From Eshraghiella sp964576255 (GTDB lineage Bacteria > Bacillota > Clostridia > Lachnospirales > Lachnospiraceae), in NCBI GenBank assembly GCA_964576255.1, contig CAZNUK010000014.1, positions 1-39,165 on the forward strand: a DNA stretch of 39,165 nucleotides. The letters are read 5' to 3'. The notes beneath the pieces were generated by a model that saw only the letters and a list, made by a program, of their open reading frames with translations, searched no databases and had not been told where the DNA came from. This document shows, piece by piece, positions 9,448-17,328 of the stretch; the stretch's first letter is position 1, and the number at the start of each line of letters is the position of its first letter. The position numbers and the translations under genes were made by a program.

Positions 9448-9879
9448 TTATTGAATCTTGGAAAGCACACCATTAACAAATGATGGTGATTTATCTGATG
9501 CGTATTTCTTGGCCAATTCCACTGCTTCATTAATGGCAACGGCTTTATCCACATCCTCGTCAAAAAAAATCTCATAACAGGCAAGTCTTATTATGGCTAA
9601 CTCAGCCTTAGCTATTCTGTCAATTGTCCAGCCCTCACAATGAGTACTGATTTTCTCGTCTATCACATCCAAATGTGCAGCCAAATCGTTAACTCTGGAC
9701 ACAATCTCAGCCCTGTCCAAATCAGATATTACAGGATGGTCCTCAATTTCCGGATAATCGGATAAATCCGGATACTCATCAAAATACAGATTGGTCTGCT
9801 CAGAAAAATCATTCTTATCATAAAAATCATAACGGAATATAATCCTGAAAACATGCTCCCTTAACGCAGTTCTTTTCAT
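9448..9879 (-). CDS. nusB: Transcription antitermination protein NusB
   Basis: NusB binds boxA RNA with S10 in the rRNA antitermination complex. The 143-residue protein begins with the usual REHVFRIIFRYDF and ends with the conserved AINEAVELAKKYASDKSPSFVNGVL. An acidic insert lies at about residues 30-55. It is separated from the upstream Asp23-family gene by a terminator hairpin, so it may start its own transcript, but I see no clear sigma-A promoter in the 60-bp gap. Confidence 0.95.
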   Translation of the reverse strand: MKRTALREHVFRIIFRYDFYDKNDFSEQTNLYFDEYPDLSDYPEIEDHPVISDLDRAEIVSRVNDLAAHLDVIDEKISTHCEGWTIDRIAKAELAIIRLACYEIFFDEDVDKAVAINEAVELAKKYASDKSPSFVNGVLSKIQ

Positions 9880-9941
9880 ATCTTTAATCTAACCTCTCAA
9901 ATTTGTAAATTACATAAATAATCCTTATTTCCTTATTTAAT

Positions 9942-9974
9942 AAAAAAGGAATGTCCATATACACAGACACTCCT
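9942..9974 (-). terminator. Terminator after the Asp23-family gene
   Basis: A 9-bp stem with one G-U pair (arms 9947-9955 and 9966-9974) is followed on the minus strand by a U-run (9947-9942). It lies between the Asp23-family gene and nusB. Confidence 0.7.
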
Positions 9975-10016
9975 ATTATACAATAAATAATCAAATTAAA
10001 AAAGCAAAAAATATAA

Positions 10017-10394
10017 TTATTTAACAACTGTAATATCAGCTACTCTGACATTAACAGTCTTAGCCTTAAGACCAGTCATAGTCTCAATGGAAGACGCAAC
10101 TCTTTCCTGAACCTTAATGCACACATCCGGTACATTATATCCATAGATAAGATTAAGTGTTACTTCAACCGAAACACTGACACCATCCATATGTGTCTTA
10201 ACTCCCTTAGAAAGATTCTTAATACCCATACGGCTAACCAGTTCATTAGTTACATTACCTACAAGGGAAGCCACTCCTTCAACCTCTGTTGCGGCAATAC
10301 CTGAAATAATAGAAACTACCTGGTCAGATATCTGCACTCTCCCAACACTATCCTCTGCTGTATATGAAGATTTCTTTTTCTTATTGTCTGCCAT
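10017..10394 (-). CDS. Asp23/Gls24-family (DUF322, YqhY-like) protein
   Basis: The 125-residue protein contains the family pattern GRVQISDQVVSIISGIAATE and GVASLVGN near the N-terminus, then VSVEVTLNLIYGYNVPDVC. In Firmicutes a YqhY-type paralogue sits beside nusB and is linked to lipid and envelope homeostasis; the precise activity is unknown. The start ATG has GGGAGG upstream. It has its own sigma-A-like promoter (10429-10457) and its own terminator, so it is probably expressed in growth, separately from the sporulation operon upstream. Confidence 0.9.
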   Translation of the reverse strand: MADNKKKKSSYTAEDSVGRVQISDQVVSIISGIAATEVEGVASLVGNVTNELVSRMGIKNLSKGVKTHMDGVSVSVEVTLNLIYGYNVPDVCIKVQERVASSIETMTGLKAKTVNVRVADITVVK

Positions 10395-10428
10395 CTTTTA
10401 TCCTCCCGAAAACTGATAATCTAACAAT

Positions 10429-10457
10429 ATTATAATAAAACCTCCCGTATTTTGCAA
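10429..10457 (-). promoter_or_regulatory. Sigma-A promoter for the Asp23-family gene
   Basis: On the minus strand TTGCAA (10457-10452), a 17-bp spacer and TATAAT (10434-10429) lie about 35 bp from the start codon. It lies just inside the gap after spoIIIAH. Confidence 0.7.
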
Positions 10458-10461
10458 ATAC

Positions 10462-11130
10462 TTATTGCATTTCTACTTCACTTTCTGTTTCGGTTTCTGT
10501 TTCCGTTTCTGTTTCGCTCTCTGTTTCTTCTGTTTCACTTAATACTTCGCTATCTGTAACCTCTGTCTGAGGAGAAATAGCTGTGATTGTAAGATTATCA
10601 ACCGAACAGCCGGTTTTTCTGGTAACTACATCTTCTATCTGCGCCAAATCTCCTTCTAAAAGTTCTGAAGTTTCCACTACAACATCCACCTGATTATCTG
10701 TAATGGATACCATAACATTTGAAAATCCCTTTGCCTCTAACAAAAGCTCCGCTGCTACTTCTTTTTCTGATGCATCAGTAATTTCCACCATCTGGGCAAT
10801 AGCATCTGCCTTACCTTCTTCTGTGATATTTTCATTATTAATGATTTCCAGAAGAGTTTCCTTGCTTGAAGCCCTAATCTGCTCTCTTTCCAATTTGGCA
10901 CTGATAATTACCTCAGAAACATTGGTTGATGTAAAAACAGCCACGCCGGGGTCTGTAATACTTTCATCATCCGGCTCATTATCATTATTATAAATCTCCC
11001 CATTTACTTCATTAGAATTATTGCTGCCATCTTTTTTTATTGCATCGGAATAGTTTATGTATCCGGCAACGGCAATCAAAAGAGCCAGCACTGTAATAAT
11101 AATATGATTTTTCCTGAAAACTTTTTTCAA
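10462..11130 (-). CDS. spoIIIAH: SpoIIIAH, mother-cell component of the SpoIIIA-SpoIIQ channel
   Basis: A single membrane helix (about 9-27) is followed by a YscJ/FliF-like ring-building domain (about 75-185; EREQIRASSKETLLEIINNE to the end of the fold near VVTRKTGC). In B. subtilis this domain binds SpoIIQ across the septum. The 222-residue protein ends in a low-complexity Thr/Glu/Ser tail (about 190-222) encoded by a hexanucleotide-like repeat, an extension I do not expect in the B. subtilis protein. It is the last gene of the spoIIIA operon. Confidence 0.92.
   Translation of the reverse strand: MKKVFRKNHIIITVLALLIAVAGYINYSDAIKKDGSNNSNEVNGEIYNNDNEPDDESITDPGVAVFTSTNVSEVIISAKLEREQIRASSKETLLEIINNENITEEGKADAIAQMVEITDASEKEVAAELLLEAKGFSNVMVSITDNQVDVVVETSELLEGDLAQIEDVVTRKTGCSVDNLTITAISPQTEVTDSEVLSETEETESETETETETETESEVEMQ
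10480..10536. repeat. Degenerate hexanucleotide repeat (GTTTCT/GTTTCG/GTTTCC)
   Basis: A tandem 6-bp repeat on the plus strand encodes alternating Thr-Glu/Ser-Glu at the SpoIIIAH C-terminus. The unit length keeps the frame when copies are gained or lost, so only the length of the tail would vary. Confidence 0.8.
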
Positions 11131-11132
11131 GG

Positions 11133-11708
11133 TTATACCTCCATTTTCAATACTTTAATTTTATTAATAGGAATACCCAGAAGCGTGCTTGTTGCTTCTG
11201 TAATCTGAGTAGTTACTTTGGCATCTCCGGCACCCTGGGCAATAATTACAACCCCTTGTATTTCCGGCATTTCTTCCTGTTGTACATATGGTTTTTTAAT
11301 TCCATCCTCCTCCGTATATAATACGGACTCCGATTCTTCACATTCCTCCTGTATCAGACTTCCTCCGTCAGCACTGTTTTCTGTTGTTTTGGAATTTCTG
11401 GTATCAGTCTGGGTGTATAGAATTTCTTTACCGTTGTTTTTAACTGTTATCATAACCTCTGTTTTTCCTACTCCATCAGTATCTTTCAAAATTTCCTCAA
11501 GTCTTTTTTCAAGCTGCTCAACATAACTTTCCTCTTCTTCACAATAAGTATAAACACCGGTTTCTTCTTCTGTATCTTCATCATTTTTCTTAACAGGAAT
11601 GCTAATTACCGCAATTAAAATTCCAAAAAGTAAAATCAACGGCATTTTCTCCTTGGTAAAAAGTTTTTTAGTCAGTTCCTTTACTTTCGGGGGTATTTTT
11701 AATCCCAT
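11133..11708 (-). CDS. spoIIIAG: SpoIIIAG, ring-forming component of the SpoIIIA channel
   Basis: The 191-residue protein has one transmembrane helix (about 21-39) and a C-terminal ring-building domain (about 60-191) with an insertion rich in Glu and Ser. The conserved end VVIIAQGAGDAKVTTQITEA plus NKIKVLKM is typical. In the known complex SpoIIIAG forms a large ring in the mother-cell membrane. It overlaps spoIIIAF by 10 nt and lies 2 bp from spoIIIAH. GGAGGG precedes the ATG. Confidence 0.93.
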   Translation of the reverse strand: MGLKIPPKVKELTKKLFTKEKMPLILLFGILIAVISIPVKKNDEDTEEETGVYTYCEEEESYVEQLEKRLEEILKDTDGVGKTEVMITVKNNGKEILYTQTDTRNSKTTENSADGGSLIQEECEESESVLYTEEDGIKKPYVQQEEMPEIQGVVIIAQGAGDAKVTTQITEATSTLLGIPINKIKVLKMEV

Positions 11709-12265
11709 CGTACATCTCCCTCCGATATATTAATATTTATATTTCTTTCTGCAAGATTATAGAAGTTGGCCAAATATTTTTTTATTTCAATTTCGTAAAA
11801 CCCCTTAGTTGAGGCGTACCCTTCTTCCTCTGTAAAAGGAATGGAAACATCCACGGATATACCGGTAATGCAGCCATAAGCTTCACTGTTTTCTTCTATA
11901 TCTATGCTTATATTGGAATCTATATATTCAATGCCCAGACTTTCTATATACTCCTTGATTTTATTTTTAATTTCTTCTGTATATCCTTCAATAACAGCTT
12001 CCTTCTGATATTCTCCTACCAGTTCCAAATCCCGCATTAACTCATCTTCCATCTGTAAATTCAAATTATCCTGCAGACTATCCTGAAATTTATCCTCAAA
12101 GGAAAACAATTCTCCAATGGGCTTAATCAGAAGGATAATAGTCACAATTCCAAGAAAAACCTTAATGTATTGCAAATAACTTTTCCCGGGAATTATATGT
12201 ATTATTAATGAAGCTACAATATAAAAAATTGCAATATTTTTTACCCATTCTACAAGCTCAGTCAT
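11699..12265 (-). CDS. spoIIIAF: SpoIIIAF, membrane component of the SpoIIIA channel
   Basis: The 188-residue protein has two N-terminal transmembrane segments (about 9-27 and 34-50) with the family-typical IIPGKSYLQYIKVFLGIV, then a soluble ring-building-like domain. It lies between spoIIIAE and spoIIIAG as in all spoIIIA operons. A GGGGAG ribosome-binding site precedes the ATG. Confidence 0.92.
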   Translation of the reverse strand: MTELVEWVKNIAIFYIVASLIIHIIPGKSYLQYIKVFLGIVTIILLIKPIGELFSFEDKFQDSLQDNLNLQMEDELMRDLELVGEYQKEAVIEGYTEEIKNKIKEYIESLGIEYIDSNISIDIEENSEAYGCITGISVDVSIPFTEEEGYASTKGFYEIEIKKYLANFYNLAERNININISEGDVRWD

Positions 12266-12276
12266 AATTCTCCCCT

Positions 12277-13392
12277 TTATGTTAAATTATGATTTGTGGT
12301 ACTGCACACAATTGCAATCGTAAGTATAAAAAACACCACTCCATATAATAATGTTTTACCCAAAAGTGCCATACTGTCATATATGCCGCTTACAGAATTA
12401 ACCACTCTTTTATCCGATATGGGCTCCAAAACCGCTCCTGCCGCCTTATAAGCAATCGACATAATGGTAACCTTAACAACAGGGGCAAAGCTTACAATAA
12501 TAATCGCTACCACTGCTGCCATTCCTATTGAATTTTTAATCAACGCTCCCGAGCCAAGAATTATCTCCGACATAGAGCTTAATGTATTTCCGATTCCGGG
12601 TATCATTCCCGCTGTTTTGCCAAGTGCGGAAGCCTTAACTTTATCAACCACAGGATTAATTAGTCCCTGTATAACATTTAAGCCGATTATTACGGACAAA
12701 AGTGCTTTTAAAATCCAATTTACAATGCTCTTTATGAGTTCACATGCTTTAGTTAAAAAACTGCCGGAAACTATATTATTTAAAAGTCCAAAAATCATAT
12801 ACATATAAATCATTGGAATCACTACGGTAAGTATTATTTTCTGAATCAAAACTATTACAAGCACAATTATCTGATACACTCCCGTAGCAGTAGTTTGTCC
12901 CGCCGCAAATCCCAGAGAAAGTACATATACCGGTACAATTGCTTCCATCAGTTCTAGCAGCTGTTCCAAAGCTTTTGTTACCAGACTAGCTGCCAGCGCG
13001 TAACCTGCAACAAGCATTCCAAGTATTGCTGTAAAGGTTAAATAAAAACCTGTATCTGCAACGTTTCCATTAGAAAAAGATGTGGACAAATTACTAAATA
13101 CAGCCGCAATAACCCCAATGGATAAAATCTTAATAAGAACGGTTTTCTGACTGCTAAGTTCAGAAAAAAACACATCAACAATGCCATTTCCAATACTTTC
13201 CAATGCCTTGTCCGACTCTCCGTTAACAAACATATTCACTACTTCTTCAAAATTAAAGCTTTCTGACCCTGTCAGCTCATCAATTCCTGAATAGTCATAA
13301 TAATCCACGCTTGACGGGTCTGTTTCTTCACCCAAAACAGTCAGTGGACACATAAAAATAAATAAAACTATGAAAATAAGTATTTTTTTCAT
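12277..13392 (-). CDS. spoIIIAE: SpoIIIAE, polytopic membrane component of the SpoIIIA channel
   Basis: From the ATG at 13392 (GGAAAG upstream) the protein has 371 residues: a signal peptide (MKKILIFIVLFIFMCPL), a short soluble region, then about seven hydrophobic segments including the conserved MIPGIGNTLSSMSEIILGSG and VKVTIMSIAYKAAGAVLEP. An upstream TTG at 13416 lies inside spoIIIAD and I do not use it. SpoIIIAE is permease-like and needed for sigma-G activity after engulfment. The gene starts one base after the spoIIIAD stop. Confidence 0.94.
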   Translation of the reverse strand: MKKILIFIVLFIFMCPLTVLGEETDPSSVDYYDYSGIDELTGSESFNFEEVVNMFVNGESDKALESIGNGIVDVFFSELSSQKTVLIKILSIGVIAAVFSNLSTSFSNGNVADTGFYLTFTAILGMLVAGYALAASLVTKALEQLLELMEAIVPVYVLSLGFAAGQTTATGVYQIIVLVIVLIQKIILTVVIPMIYMYMIFGLLNNIVSGSFLTKACELIKSIVNWILKALLSVIIGLNVIQGLINPVVDKVKASALGKTAGMIPGIGNTLSSMSEIILGSGALIKNSIGMAAVVAIIIVSFAPVVKVTIMSIAYKAAGAVLEPISDKRVVNSVSGIYDSMALLGKTLLYGVVFFILTIAIVCSTTNHNLT

Positions 13393-13393
13393 A

Positions 13394-13768
13394 TCACAAC
13401 TTTCCGATTGTATCAATCAACGCACTTACCACAGGGATACTAATTACAAATAAGGTCAGCCTTGCAAACACTTCAATCTGGGAGGATATGGACTGAAATC
13501 CCAAATCCTTACAAATTGATGCCGCAAACTCCGCAAGATAACTTATCCCTGTCATTTTAATTAAAATAGTAATATATGTAGAATCAATACTAATATAGTT
13601 TGCAAAGGTTTCAATTGCAGTTATAATGCTTTTTATCTGGGCGCAGATATATGAAAAAATCAATAATGCCACTCCAAGAATCACATACATACCATATTCA
13701 CTTTTATTGTTTTTAAGGAAAACTGCCAGTAGTCCTCCGGCAAGTCCAATTATTGCAACCTTAACCAT
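13394..13768 (-). CDS. spoIIIAD: SpoIIIAD, small membrane component of the SpoIIIA channel
   Basis: The 124-residue protein has about four hydrophobic segments and the family motif TGISYLAEFAASICKDLG (about 69-86). It is paralogous in character to SpoIIIAC, its upstream neighbour. The ATG has a GGAG ribosome-binding site. Confidence 0.93.
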   Translation of the reverse strand: MVKVAIIGLAGGLLAVFLKNNKSEYGMYVILGVALLIFSYICAQIKSIITAIETFANYISIDSTYITILIKMTGISYLAEFAASICKDLGFQSISSQIEVFARLTLFVISIPVVSALIDTIGKL

Positions 13769-13780
13769 AACTTCTCCATT

Positions 13781-13975
13781 CTACAATGCAAACATTTCCT
13801 TAATTATCTCGAACAATTCCTGTATATAAGGAATTATCCAGAACAGCACCAAAATCAGTCCTGCCAGACTGGTTAAAAAAGCCTGTTCCTCCCTTCCGCT
13901 GTGCTTTAAAATCTGGTAAATTACTGATACAATTATTCCCACTGCTGCAATTTTAAAAATCAGTCCAATTTCCAT
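13781..13975 (-). CDS. spoIIIAC: SpoIIIAC, small membrane component of the SpoIIIA channel
   Basis: From the ATG at 13975 (GGGGAAAGG upstream) it encodes 64 residues in two transmembrane segments, starting MEIGLIFKIAAVGIIVSVI and containing HSGREEQAFLTSLAGL. A TTG 15 nt upstream overlaps spoIIIAB and is less likely. Length and position between AB and AD are diagnostic. Confidence 0.93.
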   Translation of the reverse strand: MEIGLIFKIAAVGIIVSVIYQILKHSGREEQAFLTSLAGLILVLFWIIPYIQELFEIIKEMFAL

Positions 13976-13986
13976 ATCCTTTCCCC

Positions 13987-14514
13987 TCAAATCATAATAA
14001 TGGCGATTACAATTCCAAGCATTATTCCCATGCTGTTATATAATTTGACTTTGTTAGGAAGTGTTTTTTCTAAGGCAGCAATATTAACATCCAGCTCTGT
14101 TAAAAAGCTATCCATTGCATTTTGCTGTGTCTTAATGTCAGAAAGTCCCAAATCACTCCCCAGCTTCATAAACATTTCTTTTTCATCCTTGGATAAATGG
14201 GTTTTATCCACCAACTCTTTCATCCCTTCATTCCATATATCACAAAATGGTTTTTTATCACTTTCCCTGCCATATTTTACAAAGCTTACAAGCATCGCCT
14301 TAAATGGTTCATTGCACCTTCTGCTGACATTCTCAAAGGCTTCCAGAACCGGCGTATGCCCAAAGCCTATTTCCCCCTTCATTAGAAACACTATTTTTTT
14401 CAATTCCTTAAGCTCCTTAAGCCTTGCTTTAATATCCCTGCTCAGTATAAAACCATATCCACTGGTGGCAATCACAACCATCAGCATTCCAATTATTTTA
14501 TTGGTGTATTCCAT
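13987..14514 (-). CDS. spoIIIAB: SpoIIIAB, sporulation channel assembly protein
   Basis: The 175-residue protein has membrane segments at both ends (about 7-25 and 158-175) around a helical cytoplasmic domain, including LKELKKIVFLMKGEIGFGHT and KTLPNKVKLYNSMGIMLG. The core resembles GspF-type assembly proteins. It overlaps spoIIIAA by 22 nt. Confidence 0.93.
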   Translation of the reverse strand: MEYTNKIIGMLMVVIATSGYGFILSRDIKARLKELKELKKIVFLMKGEIGFGHTPVLEAFENVSRRCNEPFKAMLVSFVKYGRESDKKPFCDIWNEGMKELVDKTHLSKDEKEMFMKLGSDLGLSDIKTQQNAMDSFLTELDVNIAALEKTLPNKVKLYNSMGIMLGIVIAIIMI

Positions 14515-15443
14515 ATAATCTCCCCTTCTTCATTGTAAATTTCCTTAACAGTACCCATTTTGGGATTATTGCTCATAATAACGTATCTTTTAAATACTTT
14601 ATTATTAATTAGTGGTGCCAAAACGGGCTTTTGTATAAGCTCCTCATAGGAAGCTCCATGAATTGTTGCAATAATTCCACATCCACAATTTATGCTGTAT
14701 TCAATTGCTTCAACATCTTCTTTTTTGCCAATCTCGTCCACTGCAATAACCTTTGGTCCCATACTTCTTATCATCATAAGAATTCCATAAGCCTTGGGGC
14801 AGCCATCCATTACATCCGTTCGTATTCCCACATTATTTTGAGGAACTCCATAACAACATGCTGCAATCTCACTTCTCTCATCTACAACTCCCACTGTGAT
14901 ACCGCGCCTGCCATTAAAACCATCTGATATATTTCTGACCATATCCCTCAAAAGAGTGGTTTTGCCACAACAGGGGGGAGAAATTATAAGGGTGTGACAT
15001 AGTTTTTCATCCTCATAAAACATATCCATCAGTCTGTCCGAACACCCCACAAATTCCTGTGCAATTCTAATATTAATAAAAGAAATATTTCTTATTGTTA
15101 CTAAGCCACTATTGTCTAAAACTGCTTTTCCACATACTCCTATACGATTTCCTCCCGAAATTGTTATATAACCATTCTTAAGCTCCTCTTCATAGGCATA
15201 TGGAGAGTAATTGCTTATATATTCCAGGGTTTCCTTAATGTCTTTTTCTCTGACTATATATGCCTGTCCTATATGGGAGGCAAGTCCCTCTTCTGAAACA
15301 AAAAATTCTCCTTCCTGTGTATCCACCATAAGTGGCTGTCCAACTCTTAAGCGAATTTCATATATTTTTGAATCAATTAAATTTCTTTCAAAAATTCGCC
15401 TTAATTCAACTGAAAGATATTCAAATACAGTGTTCTGGTTCAT
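14493..15443 (-). CDS. spoIIIAA: SpoIIIAA, ATPase of the SpoIIIA channel
   Basis: The 316-residue secretion-ATPase-like protein has Walker A SPPCCGKTTLLRD (about 153-165) and Walker B PKVIAVDEIG (about 229-238). SGGNRIGVCGKAV and NISFINIRIA precede the P-loop. In the proposed feeding-tube model it powers transport from mother cell to forespore. AGGAGG precedes the ATG. The gene is first in the operon, behind a candidate sigma-E promoter. Confidence 0.95.
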   Translation of the reverse strand: MNQNTVFEYLSVELRRIFERNLIDSKIYEIRLRVGQPLMVDTQEGEFFVSEEGLASHIGQAYIVREKDIKETLEYISNYSPYAYEEELKNGYITISGGNRIGVCGKAVLDNSGLVTIRNISFINIRIAQEFVGCSDRLMDMFYEDEKLCHTLIISPPCCGKTTLLRDMVRNISDGFNGRRGITVGVVDERSEIAACCYGVPQNNVGIRTDVMDGCPKAYGILMMIRSMGPKVIAVDEIGKKEDVEAIEYSINCGCGIIATIHGASYEELIQKPVLAPLINNKVFKRYVIMSNNPKMGTVKEIYNEEGEIIWNTPIK

Positions 15444-15464
15444 GTCCCCTTCCTCCTTTAGTCA

Positions 15465-15493
15465 AATATATGTAGGACTTGACTAAAATATTA
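15465..15493 (-). promoter_or_regulatory. Candidate sigma-E promoter of the spoIIIA operon
   Basis: On the minus strand TAATATT (15493-15487), a 14-bp spacer and CATATATT (15472-15465) resemble the sigma-E consensus (-35 ending ATATT, -10 CATACA-T). The leader would be very short, with the AGGAGG site just inside it. It overlaps the divergent DUF368 promoter. Confidence 0.5.
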
Positions 15494-15507
15494 TATGGAT
15501 TTAAAAT
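15479..15507 (+). promoter_or_regulatory. Sigma-A promoter of the DUF368 gene
   Basis: TTGACT (15479-15484), a 17-bp spacer and TAAAAT (15502-15507) lie 29-32 bp before the gene's start codons. It faces the spoIIIA promoter and overlaps it by 15 bp. Confidence 0.7.
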
Positions 15508-15538
15508 TAGGTGGAAAACTTTTGAAAGGATAAAGATG

Positions 15539-16435
15539 ATGAAATTTATTATTAGTATCATTAAAGGAATGATTATTGGTATTGCCAACATTATTCCCGG
15601 TGTCAGTGGTGGAACAATGGCAGTTACCATGGGAGCCTATGACACAATTATTAACTCAATTAACAATATTACCAAGGAATTTAAGAAATCCGTTAAATCA
15701 CTTCTTCCTTTGGGAATCGGAATGATTGGTGGAATAGGAATATTTTCATTTATACTTCCCCACTGTTTAAGTAATTACTCATTTCAGACTTCAATGTGTT
15801 TTATCGGTCTTATTGTGGGAGGTATACCTTTTATATTTTCAAACACAACCAAGTCATTTGAAAAAGAAAAGAAAAAACTTAATCCATTACATATTATAAT
15901 TTTTCTATTAATGGTTGGTGTTGCTGTTTTTATGGCACTTGCTAATCCTGAAAGCACTACTGCTGATTCATTAAAGGCAAATCCGCAGACAATGATTATA
16001 TTATTGGTACTTGGAACCATCTGTGCAGCAGCTATGGTAATTCCGGGAGTCAGCGGTTCACTTTTACTTATGATGTTTGGATATTATTCAGGAGTTATCG
16101 GAACAATCAGCCAGTTTTTGACAGCACTTAAAGACCTTGACGGCAAGGGACTTTTACACTGTATTTTAATCCTCGTACCATTTGGTATCGGATGCATTCT
16201 TGGAATTGTATTAATTTCCAAGCTTCTGTCCTTTTTATTTAAGAGATTTGAATCCTATACTTATTGTGGAATTTTTGGTCTTGTTGCAGCTTCTCCTTTT
16301 GCTATCCTTTGCAAAATGGAAAATCCGGTATACAATCAAACTTCTATTATTGTAGGTATTGTGTTATTCCTCGTTGGTGCTTTATTTACATATTTCTTTG
16401 AGAAATTTACATCTAAAGCCGGAGAAAGCAAATAA
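15539..16435 (+). CDS. DUF368 polytopic membrane protein, PopT-like
   Basis: The ~298-residue protein has about eight hydrophobic segments and two copies of a PGVSG motif in equivalent places, NIIPGVSGGTMAVTMG near the N-terminus and MVIPGVSGSLLLMMFG past the middle, which suggests an internal two-fold repeat. DUF368 proteins were identified as undecaprenyl-phosphate translocases (PopT) in other bacteria; that function is inferred here from family. AAAGGA at 15525-15530 serves either of two adjacent ATGs (15536, 15539); I use the second for spacing. A strong terminator follows. Confidence 0.9.
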   Translation: MKFIISIIKGMIIGIANIIPGVSGGTMAVTMGAYDTIINSINNITKEFKKSVKSLLPLGIGMIGGIGIFSFILPHCLSNYSFQTSMCFIGLIVGGIPFIFSNTTKSFEKEKKKLNPLHIIIFLLMVGVAVFMALANPESTTADSLKANPQTMIILLVLGTICAAAMVIPGVSGSLLLMMFGYYSGVIGTISQFLTALKDLDGKGLLHCILILVPFGIGCILGIVLISKLLSFLFKRFESYTYCGIFGLVAASPFAILCKMENPVYNQTSIIVGIVLFLVGALFTYFFEKFTSKAGESK

Positions 16436-16458
16436 TTATTATTTTCTACAAATACAAT

Positions 16459-16506
16459 AAGAGCGACTTCACATCAATAATAACCAATGTGAAATCGCTC
16501 TTTTTT
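16459..16506 (+). terminator. Terminator of the DUF368 gene
   Basis: A 16-bp stem with one mismatch (arms 16459-16474 and 16487-16502, 12-nt loop) is followed by a T-run ending at 16506. Confidence 0.9.
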
Positions 16507-16511
16507 AAAGC

Positions 16512-16622
16512 TTATTCTATATCCCAGCTTAATGCATTTCCCGGTCCATGTCCATATGCCAAAGGCAAAATCAAACCACACACATATGAAATAATGTTGT
16601 CACTATTTTTTGTTAAAAAAAA
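16512..16622 (-). pseudogene. Start-less fragment resembling a GltS-type symporter segment
   Basis: A 36-codon open stretch on the minus strand has no start codon or ribosome-binding site. It reads ...YVCGLILPLAYGHGPGNALSWDIE and then stops. The Gly-His-Gly-Pro-Gly pattern after a hydrophobic helix recalls the Gly-rich turn of sodium/glutamate symporters and related transporters. I interpret it as a decayed gene fragment left between the DUF368 terminator and the next gene. The family link rests on recall of one motif and is weak. Confidence 0.3.
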
Positions 16623-16717
16623 TTACACAATAGTTTAAGTATTTTACACCGAGCTTTTTCTTCAACAATTTTATTCTGGTCGCTTCATAAATTTCTAATC
16701 CCAAATTCACAAAAATA

Positions 16718-17164
16718 TCACATAAATAAGTCTTTAAACCTACTATATTCTTTTGGATACAATTCTCTAATAGACCACATAGACGATTTCTTAAAATCTT
16801 CAACCCAGTCCATTTTTCCCATTAACATATTTTCTCTTTTTGTCTGTAAAACTTTTTCATATATTAACAAATAATTAATGAGAGTGGTATAATTATCGTT
16901 TCCTTCCCGTTTATTACTCTTATCTTCATCCGTAAGTTTATCCATCATAAACGGCTGAATCCAATACGAAAAAATTTTATCCCCTTCTTTTTTTAAGAAA
17001 TAAATATTTACATAATCTCTGTCTCCGTTAAATACGATTCCATAATCATCTTTATAGATAACCGTTTCCCCTGAATGGGTTTTCTTAATATTAAAATTAT
17101 ATTTATTAATTATATCTTCAAATATAATAGGAATCTCATCATTTGCTCTTCTTATAAATTCCAT
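16718..17164 (-). CDS. Hypothetical protein, 148 aa, unknown
   Basis: I do not recognise this protein. It is soluble and charged, with no signal peptide or membrane segment. It has a mixed alpha/beta look (ETVIYKDDYGIVFNGDRDYV, then several helical stretches) and ends KEYSRFKDLFM. The ATG at 17164 has AAAGGAAG upstream, and an extended -10 with an 8-bp inverted repeat lies in the leader. Size, isolation and divergent pairing with another small unknown gene are common for immunity proteins or regulators in accessory islands, but nothing in the sequence proves that role. Confidence 0.7.
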   Translation of the reverse strand: MEFIRRANDEIPIIFEDIINKYNFNIKKTHSGETVIYKDDYGIVFNGDRDYVNIYFLKKEGDKIFSYWIQPFMMDKLTDEDKSNKREGNDNYTTLINYLLIYEKVLQTKRENMLMGKMDWVEDFKKSSMWSIRELYPKEYSRFKDLFM

Positions 17165-17182
17165 TGAATTCTTCCTTTCTTA

Positions 17183-17220
17183 TTTGTGATAACAACTTTA
17201 TGAATATATTATATCACAAA
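17183..17220 (-). promoter_or_regulatory. Extended -10 promoter with flanking inverted repeat
   Basis: On the minus strand TGATATAAT (17216-17208) is an extended -10 element with no clear -35. The 8-bp inverted repeat TTTGTGAT (17183-17190) / ATCACAAA (17213-17220) brackets the -10 and the start of the leader. It could be an operator or a leader hairpin. Confidence 0.45.
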
Positions 17221-17273
17221 AAGAGAATTTTGCCCTTCTAAAATCAACACACTTAAGATAATATGAAAACCGT

Positions 17274-17302
17274 TTGCAATTTCTTTTGTTGTAAATTATA
17301 AT
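17274..17302 (+). promoter_or_regulatory. Sigma-A promoter of the 149-aa gene
   Basis: TTGCAA (17274-17279), a 17-bp spacer and TATAAT (17297-17302) lie 26 bp before the ATG at 17329. Confidence 0.75.
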
Positions 17303-17328
17303 AAAAAAACGAACGGAGTTGAATATAT

